Source of the DNA: Cytophagales bacterium
GTDB lineage: Bacteria; Bacteroidota; Bacteroidia; Cytophagales; Cytophagaceae
Length of the DNA stretch: 64,000 nt
Direction: 5' to 3'
Assembly: GCA_004294225.1 (NCBI GenBank)
Contig: REBA01000025.1
Location: 1-64,000, forward strand
In this document: in pieces, positions 45,582 through 53,800 of the stretch
Numbering within the stretch: the first letter of the stretch is position 1
Layout of the letters: each line of letters begins with the position of its first letter
The notes under the pieces: generated by a model
Databases searched by the model: none
What the model was told of the DNA's origin: nothing
What the model saw: only the letters and a program-made list of their open reading frames with translations
Made by a program: the position numbers and the translations under genes

Positions 45582-46970
45582 TTATTTTACTATACCTTCT
45601 TTCGTGAGCAGTGTGTTGATTAACATTTTCTCTTCATGTTGCGATATATCAAGTCCTATTTTTTCTTCCTCGTCACTTACTCGTAATGGAGAAATTAAAT
45701 TAGTGATAATGAGTAATAAATAAGAGCCACCGAAAGAAAAACCAACTACTATTAACAATGCTTTTATATGTGCAAAGAATAAAGCAGTATTTCCAAAAAT
45801 TAAGCCATCTCCTAATGCCCCTTCAGCAGTAACCATGCTATTTACCATTCCAGTAGCAAATATACCAGTGAAAACCATTCCTACCATACCACCTACTCCA
45901 TGGCAAGGAAACACATCCAATGTGTCGTCTAGACCAGTTCTTGCTCTCCAGCTTACAACAAGATTAGAAATAATTGAGGCAACAGAACCAATAACAATAC
46001 TAGATGGAATAGATACAAAACCGGCAGCAGGAGTAATAGCTACAAGACCTACAACAGCTCCAATAGCGAATCCAAGAGCAGAAGGTTTTTTGCCTCTAGC
46101 AGCATCGAAGAATATCCAAGCTAGAGCAGCAGCAGCAGCAGCGGTATTGGTAGTAGCAAATGCAGAGGCCGCAAGAGCGCCTGCACCGACTGCAGAGCCT
46201 GCATTGAAACCAAACCAACCAAACCATAACAAACCTGTTCCTAACAATACAAATGGAATGTTGGCTGGTGTAGGGTGTTGGTTTTCTCCTTTTCTTTTGC
46301 CCAAGTATATAGCAGCAGCTAGTGCAGCACAACCTGCTGAAATATGAACAACCGTTCCTCCAGCAAAGTCAAGAACACCCATTTTAAATAAGAATCCTTC
46401 AGGATGCCATGTCCAATGTGCTATTGGAGCATAAATAAATATACTGAACAAACAAATAAACAAAACATATGAAGTGAATTTTATTCTTTCTGAGAAAGAA
46501 CCAGTAATTAATGCAGGAGTAATTACTGCAAATTTTAATTGAAAAAAGGCAAAAAGAATTAATGGAATAGTAGGTGCCATGCTCCAAGGTTTTCCCTCAA
46601 GTACGCCATTGAACATAAAGAATGACATTGGATTTCCTAAAAAGCTACCACTTGAAGTGCTAAGTAGAGGATCTCCAAAAGCTAAACTAAACCCGATTAC
46701 TACCCAAAGAACACTCATTACTCCCATACAAACAAAACTTTGAAGCATAGTAGAAATAACGTTTTTGGGATTTACCATACCTCCATAGAAAAGAGCAAGA
46801 CCTGGTGTCATGATGAGAACTAAGGCAGATGAAGTAAGCATCCAAGCTACATCTCCATTATTAATTCCTTCTGTTATAATAGCTCCGGGTGGTGTGGTAG
46901 ACATCCAAAAAGCCAAGCCTGTGATAACAATTAAAGCTAAAAAAGGTAAAACCGATAATTTCTGTGTCAT
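45582..46970 (-). CDS. Ammonium transporter (Amt), long form
   Basis: The 462-residue Amt channel protein starts with a cleavable or extra N-terminal helix and then GDVAWMLTSSALVLIMTPGLALFYGGMV. The pore twin histidines lie in DFAGGTVVHISAGCAAL and DVFPCHGVGGMVG. The family motif WFGFNAGSAVGAG is present. It should conduct ammonium or ammonia into the cell for nitrogen assimilation. The C-terminal tail (SDEEEKIGLDISQHEEK) is where PII proteins bind in other species, but no glnK follows. It is divergent from a second transporter across a 547-base gap, with its own promoter box and an inverted repeat upstream. Confidence 0.95.
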   Translation of the reverse strand: MTQKLSVLPFLALIVITGLAFWMSTTPPGAIITEGINNGDVAWMLTSSALVLIMTPGLALFYGGMVNPKNVISTMLQSFVCMGVMSVLWVVIGFSLAFGDPLLSTSSGSFLGNPMSFFMFNGVLEGKPWSMAPTIPLILFAFFQLKFAVITPALITGSFSERIKFTSYVLFICLFSIFIYAPIAHWTWHPEGFLFKMGVLDFAGGTVVHISAGCAALAAAIYLGKRKGENQHPTPANIPFVLLGTGLLWFGWFGFNAGSAVGAGALAASAFATTNTAAAAAALAWIFFDAARGKKPSALGFAIGAVVGLVAITPAAGFVSIPSSIVIGSVASIISNLVVSWRARTGLDDTLDVFPCHGVGGMVGMVFTGIFATGMVNSMVTAEGALGDGLIFGNTALFFAHIKALLIVVGFSFGGSYLLLIITNLISPLRVSDEEEKIGLDISQHEEKMLINTLLTKEGIVK

Positions 46971-47007
46971 AAATTAATGTTAGTTAATGTTTAGTGTTAA
47001 AGTACCG

Positions 47008-47015
47008 CAAAAATA
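47008..47015 (-). promoter_or_regulatory. Candidate -7 box of the minus-strand amt gene
   Basis: It reads TATTTTTG on the minus strand, 38 bases before the start codon. The expected -33 region falls inside the inverted repeat at 47030-47063, and no TTG is present there. Confidence 0.5.
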
Positions 47016-47029
47016 GTCTTTTTGGTAAA

Positions 47030-47063
47030 AACATCTAAAAAATTACTCTATTTTTTAGATGTT
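47030..47063. promoter_or_regulatory. Perfect 14-bp inverted repeat, candidate operator
   Basis: AACATCTAAAAAAT (47030-47043) and ATTTTTTAGATGTT (47050-47063) are exact reverse complements around TACTCT. It covers the -33 position of the minus-strand amt promoter, where a dimeric regulator could repress or activate. As RNA it could also be an attenuator-like hairpin for plus-strand transcripts. Confidence 0.6.
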
Positions 47064-47450
47064 TTATTCGACTTTTTATAAATCAGCCTTATTCTATTTG
47101 ATAGATTATCATGTTGATATTTTTTTAAGAATTTCAACTAAAAATTGGATAGTATTACTATTATATTGTAATTTTCATAGTTTTTTGATATTGCTTGAAT
47201 AAGTAAAAGAACAATAAAATACAATTATACTATTCTTCTATTTGTTGTCTGCAAATTCTGGTAATAAGTTTTTTTAGGAAAATTTCCCTCTATTAAATGT
47301 AGAATATATAATAAACATTATGATGCTTATTATATATTTTTTTAATGGTTTTTCCATGATACCTTTCTTCAAAAAAAAGCTATATTTTGAAAAAAATATT
47401 ATTTATTTAAGTTATGAGCATAAATAAATAGCCTATTTTTTATAAAAAAA

Positions 47451-47480
47451 TTGTTTTTATAAATTTTATTATTATTTTTG
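47451..47480 (+). promoter_or_regulatory. Promoter of the plus-strand amt gene
   Basis: TTG (47451-47453), 19 bases, then TATTTTTG (47473-47480). This is the best match to the Bacteroidota -33/-7 consensus in the window, 37 bases before the ATG. Confidence 0.6.
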
Positions 47481-47517
47481 AATCAAATTATTTACTAACT
47501 ATTAAATTATATTATTT

Positions 47518-48735
47518 ATGGAACAAGCGTTATTTACTACGAACAATTTGTGGATGATGGTCGCAACAGGACTCGTGTTTCTTATGCATCTTGGTTTTGC
47601 AACTTTAGAAACAGGACTCACTAGATCAAAAAATACAGTCAATGTTTTATACAAAAATACAGTAACACCTGCAATTGGACTTATTGCTTATGCCATATGT
47701 GGTTTTAATTTAATGTATCCAGGTTTTGAGAGTGGAGTTTCTATGGAATTTTTTAAGTTTGCAGGTTGGGGAATAAGTACTGATGAAGCAGGGGTTACTA
47801 GTGCATATAATCCAGGATATACTTATTGGACTGACTTTCTTTTTCAAGCAATGTTTGCAGCAACTTGTGCTACAATAGTTTCTGGAGCAGTTGCTGAAAG
47901 AATTAAACTTGAAGCATATATAATTTTCTCTATACTTCTGATAGGCTTCTGTTACCCAGTACTTGGAAGCTGGAAATGGGGATATGGTTGGTTAAATACT
48001 TTAGGCTTTTATGATTTTGCAGGTTCTACATTAGTTCACTCTGTGGGTGGTTGGGCTGCTTTAGCTGGAGTAATATTACTAGGTGCAAGAAAAGGTAAGT
48101 ATGTAGATGGAAAGGTAAATGCAATACCTGGTCACAACTTAACATCTGCTGTTATTGGTACATTTTTGCTTTGGTTAGGTTGGTTTGGTTTCAATGGTGG
48201 TTCTGTATTGTCTGCAGATCCAGCTTTGGTATCATTGACTTTGGTAACTACTTCTTTAGCAGCAGCAGCAGGAGGTTTAGCAGCAGCATTAACAGTATTC
48301 TTTGTTACTAAGAAACATGATTTGAGTATGGTGTTGAACGGAATTTTGGCAGGTTTAGTGGGTATCACCGCTGGAGCAGATCAGATGTTACCACTTACAT
48401 CAATTATAATTGGGTTGATTGCTGGAGTTTTGGTTGTATTTTCTGTGTTTTTCTTTGATAAAATTAAACTTGATGATCCTGTTGGTGCATTATCGGTGCA
48501 CTTAGTGTGCGGTATATTTGGTACGCTTGCTGTAGGTTTGTTTGGTGCAAAAGCTGGTTTTGATCAATTTAAAATTCAATTGTTAGGCGTAGCTGCTTAT
48601 GGTGCTGCAACTTTTGTTTTCTCTTTCATTGTGTTTTATATTTTAAAAATCACTATTGGAATAAGAGTTTCAGAGAAAGAAGAAGAAGAAGGCTTAGATG
48701 GTCATGAGCATGGAATGAATGCTTATGAGATATAA
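47518..48735 (+). CDS. Ammonium transporter (Amt), short form
   Basis: The 405-residue second Amt protein, without signal peptide, opens NNLWMMVATGLVFLMHLGFATLETGLTRSKN. The twin histidines lie in FAGSTLVHSVGGWAALAG and ALSVHLVCGIFG, and WFGFNGGSVL is present. The acidic C-terminal tail ends in GHEHGMNAYEI. It differs enough from the neighbouring copy to be an old divergence and not a recent duplication. The two may have different affinities or be used under different nitrogen conditions. Confidence 0.95.
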   Translation: MEQALFTTNNLWMMVATGLVFLMHLGFATLETGLTRSKNTVNVLYKNTVTPAIGLIAYAICGFNLMYPGFESGVSMEFFKFAGWGISTDEAGVTSAYNPGYTYWTDFLFQAMFAATCATIVSGAVAERIKLEAYIIFSILLIGFCYPVLGSWKWGYGWLNTLGFYDFAGSTLVHSVGGWAALAGVILLGARKGKYVDGKVNAIPGHNLTSAVIGTFLLWLGWFGFNGGSVLSADPALVSLTLVTTSLAAAAGGLAAALTVFFVTKKHDLSMVLNGILAGLVGITAGADQMLPLTSIIIGLIAGVLVVFSVFFFDKIKLDDPVGALSVHLVCGIFGTLAVGLFGAKAGFDQFKIQLLGVAAYGAATFVFSFIVFYILKITIGIRVSEKEEEEGLDGHEHGMNAYEI

Positions 48736-48750
48736 TTTTTTGGTTGGATT

Positions 48751-48790
48751 TGATATAAAAAAAGGGCTAAATGCCCTTTTTTTATATCAA
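48751..48790. terminator. Bidirectional intrinsic terminator
   Basis: TGATATAAAAAAAGGGC and GCCC-T8-ATATCA form a long stem around TAAAT. It serves the amt gene on the left (plus) and the small YRG gene on the right (minus). Confidence 0.85.
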
Positions 48791-48804
48791 AATTTTGTTT
48801 AGAA

Positions 48805-48984
48805 TTAGTATGCTACACCTCTATACATTTTCTGTGCAGAAGATGTTAGTACACTTTTTGTGCTGTTTTTAATTAATTTCGCACCTCTGTAAGTTAGTTC
48901 TTGAACTAAGTTTACTTTTTTTACGATAAGACTAGAAGCATATCTTACGCCTCTGTAGTATAAATATTTGATTGACCTTTCCAT
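48805..48984 (-). CDS. 59-residue protein with three YRG motifs (DUF4278-like)
   Basis: An ATG at 48984-48982 opens a 59-residue basic protein. Three segments, YYRGVRYAS, TYRGAKLIK and MYRGVAY at the C-terminus, repeat the pattern YRG-x-x, spaced by about 23 residues. The YRG-x-x-Y motif resembles the DUF4278 family known mostly from cyanobacteria. A -7 box TATATTTG lies at 49013-49020 and a shared terminator at 48751-48790, so this is a complete small transcription unit. The function is unknown. Confidence 0.7.
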   Translation of the reverse strand: MERSIKYLYYRGVRYASSLIVKKVNLVQELTYRGAKLIKNSTKSVLTSSAQKMYRGVAY

Positions 48985-49534
48985 ATATTTTGTTGTTTTG
49001 TTTAACTATAGTCAAATATACGATTTGATTTTAATATCGTTTTTTGCTAAATTTTCTATTTTTGTATAAGATCTGAACTTCTATTTTAGTTATTTTTAGA
49101 ATTTATATGTAAAATTTCAATTATTTCAATCTGGTTTTTTGAATATAAAGGTTAATTACACATTTTGACTTGTTTTTTTAGCCTTAAAGGAGAAAATTAC
49201 AACTAAAAATAAAATAAAAAATTCTTTATATAATACAATTTTTTACTACTTCAAGTTTAAGCCCTCTTAAATTTATAAAAGTATTTAATAATGCTATATC
49301 CTTTATTTTAAGTTGGAATTTTTGAGATTCTGTATAGTTTGTTATTTATTGACTTATTAATTGAATAGTTAGTGTTTTAAAAAGTTTTTTTAGTTAAATG
49401 TAAAATACTTTAAAAAGTATAATCAATATTTGTGTTAATTTTTTATAATAGAATCAAAATTGTTGTTTTTTTGTACAAATTAATTCTTTTGCTAATATTT
49501 GGCATGATTTAAGTAATCTTCTATTAAAAACTTT
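48985..49534. other. AT-rich intergenic region
   Basis: These 550 bases contain the -7 box of the YRG gene (49013-49020) and presumably the promoter of the DUF1573 gene. I see no further gene or strong structure. Confidence 0.55.
49013..49020 (-). promoter_or_regulatory. Candidate -7 box of the YRG gene
   Basis: It reads TATATTTG on the minus strand, 28 bases upstream of the ATG. Confidence 0.45.
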
Positions 49535-49972
49535 ATGATAAAAATGAAAAGATTTTCAGTAATTCTAGCATTTATAAGTGCTGTCTGTATAAATGCTCAA
49601 ACGAATGCTCAAATAAAACTCAGTGGTGGAAATGAAAATGATGTTTTTACTAAGGCTCCAGAGTTTAAATGGAATACTACTTCTCACGATTTTGGAAAAT
49701 TAGAGCTTAATAAACCGGGAACGTTTGTATTCACATTTACTAATACGGGTAATGCCCCATTAGTAATTAGTCAAGTAAAAGGGTCTTGCGAGTGCACTAA
49801 AGCAGAATTTATTCCTACTCCAGTTCCTCCAGGAAAAACAGGTTGGGTAAAAGCCATCTATGATTCCTCTAAATTAGGAGAATTTAATAGGAATGTTACA
49901 GTTACATCCAATATTGATGGAGGTCCAGTAAATCTGAATATTAAAGGTGAGGTGTTGAATAAAAAGAAATAA
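49535..49972 (+). CDS. DUF1573 secreted protein
   Basis: The 145-residue exported protein has a signal peptide ending AQTNAQ and one DUF1573 domain, an Ig-like fold with HDFGKLELNKPGTFVFTFTNTGNAPLVI, the cysteine pair GSCECT and VPPGKTGWVKAIYD. DUF1573 proteins are common in Bacteroidota envelopes, with no established function. An ATG three codons later (49544) is an equally good start. Confidence 0.93.
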   Translation: MIKMKRFSVILAFISAVCINAQTNAQIKLSGGNENDVFTKAPEFKWNTTSHDFGKLELNKPGTFVFTFTNTGNAPLVISQVKGSCECTKAEFIPTPVPPGKTGWVKAIYDSSKLGEFNRNVTVTSNIDGGPVNLNIKGEVLNKKK

Positions 49973-50001
49973 AAAAAGCGGAACTAGATTCCGCTTTTTT
50001 T
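49973..50001. terminator. Intrinsic terminator between convergent genes
   Basis: AAAAAGCGGAA pairs with TTCCGCTTTTT around CTAGA. It closes the DUF1573 gene and, read on the minus strand, plsY. Confidence 0.85.
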
Positions 50002-50024
50002 ATTAATAAGTTGGACAGCTAGGT

Positions 50025-50663
50025 TTAATTTTTTCTACCAAGTCTGGTTTTATTTTCCTCTCCATTAATAAGCCTAATGATATTTTTTTGATGAGTGAGT
50101 ACTACTATGGTAAATATTGCAAATGCAAAAACAATTACCATAGGACCTCCATCATTAAATCTAGGAAACAAGATAATTACAATTGGGAAGGCAAGTGTAG
50201 CTATCATAGAGCCAAGGGATACATATCTAGATAAAAGAAACACAACTATAAAAACTCCAATACATATTAATGCGATTTCGATATTGATATTGAGAATCAT
50301 TCCCAGTAGGCAAGCAATACCTTTTCCTCCTTTAAATTTTGCAAAAACAGGAAAGATATGACCTACTACTGCAATAATACCAAAGAGTATCTTGAACAGC
50401 ATTAGCTGGTTAGGATTTATAGCATCAAAATAAATGAGTCCAGAAGCTAATTCAGTAGCCATCCAACCTTTGAAAACATCAAATAACATTACCACAAACC
50501 CTGCAGTTTTTCCTAGGGTTCTTAATGTATTGGTAGCACCAGCGTTACCCGAACCATGATTTCTAACATCTATATTATGGAAAAATTTACCATAGATAAC
50601 TGCTGTGGGAATGGAACCAATTATATAACAAGATATTACACCAATTAATAATTCAATATTCAT
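50025..50663 (-). CDS. plsY: Acyl-phosphate glycerol-3-phosphate acyltransferase PlsY
   Basis: PlsY transfers the acyl group from acyl-phosphate to glycerol-3-phosphate, the first committed step of phospholipid synthesis. The 212-residue membrane protein has the three cytoplasmic motifs: GSIPTAVIYGK with NHGSGNAGATNTLR, then KFKGGKGIACLLG, and a later loop before HQKNIIRLINGEE. About five membrane helices are present. Confidence 0.95.
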   Translation of the reverse strand: MNIELLIGVISCYIIGSIPTAVIYGKFFHNIDVRNHGSGNAGATNTLRTLGKTAGFVVMLFDVFKGWMATELASGLIYFDAINPNQLMLFKILFGIIAVVGHIFPVFAKFKGGKGIACLLGMILNINIEIALICIGVFIVVFLLSRYVSLGSMIATLAFPIVIILFPRFNDGGPMVIVFAFAIFTIVVLTHQKNIIRLINGEENKTRLGRKN

Positions 50664-50831
50664 ATTTTAGCTAATTTTAATTCGATTAAGTGTTTGCTTT
50701 TTGTTTTAGAACAACACTAAATGAATACAAATATAGTGATTTGAAGGCAATATTATATTTGTGTTAATTTTTTTTTAAATAAGTTCATGTAACTTTTAAT
50801 GTAAAATTTATAAATATATTTCCTTATTGAA

Positions 50832-53800
50832 TTAATTTCCAATGATATTTTGCATTTTATTTTGATCTTTTTGGTTTTCTAAATGCTCTTCTTTTGAATT
50901 ACCATTGTATTTAGGAGTCTCTTCTTCTGTATTGTTTACAGGTGCCATCATGAAGCTGGTTTTCTTTTTGTGTTTCTTTGCTTTTTTCTTTTCTTTTTCG
51001 GAAAGCTCTGGCAATGATTCATCTATGTCGTAAGAGATATCGTTACTTGCTTCTTTTTCTTGATTTTCAGGTGTTGGCTTTTTTATTTCTTTTTCAACGG
51101 GTTTTTCTTTTTCAATTACCTTAGGAGCTTCACCTACAGATTGTTCTTCAATAATAGGTGATTCTTCAATGATTGGAGCTTCTTCATCAAAGTTTTTATT
51201 ATAATACTTTCGATAAAAGTTTACCATGAATTGGTATCTCTCAGATGGTTCCGATTTTGTGACAAAGTATTTAGAACGATCCATTTTTTCTCCATCTGAT
51301 TTCTTAGAAATTACAGCATTAACATCATCATTGGAGGATACGATTCCCAGTCTATTATTTTCATAATTAATGTAATACCATGCTCCTTTTATGGGTTCGA
51401 AATAAATATTGACAATATCTCCTTCTGGGCTTTTGATGATTTCTACATGTCCATGAATGGCTCTGCCTATTTCTTCTTTTTGGGAATTTGACAAATATAA
51501 TGGACCAACACTATGGAATGCTTTATGTTCTGGTGACCAAACCAAGGTAACATCTGAGAACACTAAACCATTAGAAAAATCTGAAGAAAGTTGTGCTAAT
51601 GAGTTGTTATTTAAAACTTTATTTACTTTGTATTTTTCCCAAGCTTTGGTGCCAGCAATTTCCACAATTTTATACACCATATTTTTATCTCTATTATCGA
51701 TACTTTCTTGGCTTGAGGTATCTTCTGCAAACTGCAATATTTGTTTGGCACTTTTTCCAATGACAGTGTATATGGCACTATTTATTTTTAAGTTAAATGC
51801 AATTAGTGTATTGAAGTTAAATTTATTATCATCTATTTTCCCTTCCCCTAACCCAGTTGCAAGAATACTAATATTTTTATTAGGGTTGAGGAAATTAAAT
51901 CTACTGATATAGCTAAGAGAGGATTTTGCATCATTATAGCTAATAAGACTTCCTTTAGCACTTGTATTTGAAAGTTTTTCTAGTGGGGCAACACTAAACT
52001 CATTTCTTTCGCCATTATAGTTGAGTAAACCAGAACAGCTGAATATGTCTATATCAGATGGGGCGTGTTTTGAAGCTATGAATGTACTATATAAATCACT
52101 TGTATTGGCATCGAAGTGAAGTCCTGATGAGATAATACTTCCGTCGTCGGCAGTTGCATTTTTTAAACTAATTGTGATAGTACTACTATCTCCTGTATTT
52201 GAGAATTTCAGCCATTGAGCATTCTGTAATGCCCCTTTTAAATCTAGTTTTATAAATCCATCAAATGATAAGTATTTTCTATGTGCATACATAGTAACTT
52301 TTCCTTTGTAGAATATTTTAGGGCCGATTCTAAGATTTTCTTCTTCTTTTATTAGTCCGGTAGCTACAGTATGTGTTATCTCTTGATTTTTATTTTTCTT
52401 GCCTTCTTCTTTGAAAGATGCAAATTCTTGAAATTTAATAGCTAAGGTATCTGCTCCCAAATTGACGTATTGGTAGGTGGCTGCTCCTTCAAATCTTAAT
52501 CTTGAACGGATGTCAATTACACCATCGTAAAGCTTATGGTATTCATTTAGGGTGTCAAGTATTACTTTGGAATCTTTTAGTGTTTGTATTACTGCATTTT
52601 CTGTTATATATACATTGTTTTCTTTAGGAATTATTTTAGCGTCTGCTACTTTGATATAAGGTATTCCTTTGATATTCAGTGTAAGTTTAGTGATATCATA
52701 GGTTGCTTCGGTGGCATTAAATACTAAGGAATCTTGGTCGAGACGAGTTGAATAGAAGTAAGATTTATTGATATCACCTCCTTCTGGCATTTTCATATTT
52801 ATTGTTTTTTTGTGCAAATCCCAAACACCATTATTAAGGGAGCTTTTATACATAGCGTAGGGAAACTCATTGCTAGCAGCTCCCTCTACTTCAGGAGAAA
52901 AGTTAGCTATTGCTTTTTCTAAGTCAAAATCAAATTTTACGCCTAAACAAAGTAGGGCTGGTTTGGTAGGGTTATCTGACTTGATTTGAAAGTGAGCATT
53001 TCCTGCAGTAAACCTTGATTGGCTGAATTTAAAATCTGAGGATTCTACTTCTGATCCTCTTGTTAATAGAATACCTTCTCCAAACATTCCCTTTTTAGTG
53101 ATATTAGCAGTTCCTTGTAAGGAAGCTGTTCCTTTATAGAGTAAGATTGGTTTTTTTGTATCTGAAATATACATTTGGTCAGACTTGGGTAGCCATTTCA
53201 TTTTGTAATCTTCTACGCTCATATCAGGGAATTTTACATTGGGTTCAGCATCTGGGTGAGCACCTTCGGTAGTTGTGGCTTTGGTTCCAATGGTAAGTGT
53301 GGAATCTTTTAGGAAGAAAAAGTCTTTTGATTCTAATTTGGTATTGAGGTATTGAATGCTTCCTTCTCCTCTTAACCCTTGGCTATTGAGGATTATTTTA
53401 TTGTAATATTTTGCTTTCCCTTCATAAAGTGGAAATCCTTCTTTGGGTACTTTGTGTTCGAATCCCATAGAGTAATCTGGCATTACCACTAGTTTTTCTT
53501 TGAATGGAGGGAAAATACCTCCGGATATAAATTCTCCATCGAATCCTATGGCGTTGGGGTCATTGCTACTTAGTGAATCGATTTTAAATGGGGGGATTTT
53601 GAATTGAATTGTGGAGTCGTATGCTCCTTGAGCAATATTGGGTTTGTTGAATACTACACTAGCACCTGTCTTTGCATCAAAAATTGGGTACTGATTAAAT
53701 TTCTTTCTTGCAGATTTGTTGTTGGGTTTGTTAATATATAATGTTCCAGAAGAGTAGGTAAGTTCGTTGCCTACTCTTCTGTTGTTAGGGTTTTTATCTT

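Larger units (their letters stand above)
46971..47517. other. Divergent control region between two ammonium transporters
   Basis: These 547 very AT-rich bases contain a -7 box for each gene (47008-47015 minus; 47473-47480 plus) and a perfect 14-bp inverted repeat at 47030-47063. Positions 47064-47450 show no gene and no clear sigma-54 motif. Confidence 0.65.

Noticed and set aside
46096..46332. Cysteine-rich 78-codon minus-strand frame that looks like a metal-binding peptide
   Set aside because: It is a shadow of Ala/Gly-rich codons in another frame of the ammonium transporter gene on the same strand.
46971..47517. Sigma-54 promoter for the amt genes
   Set aside because: No GG-N10-GC pair with a TGGCAC-like context was found; the -7 boxes of the primary sigma type fit better.
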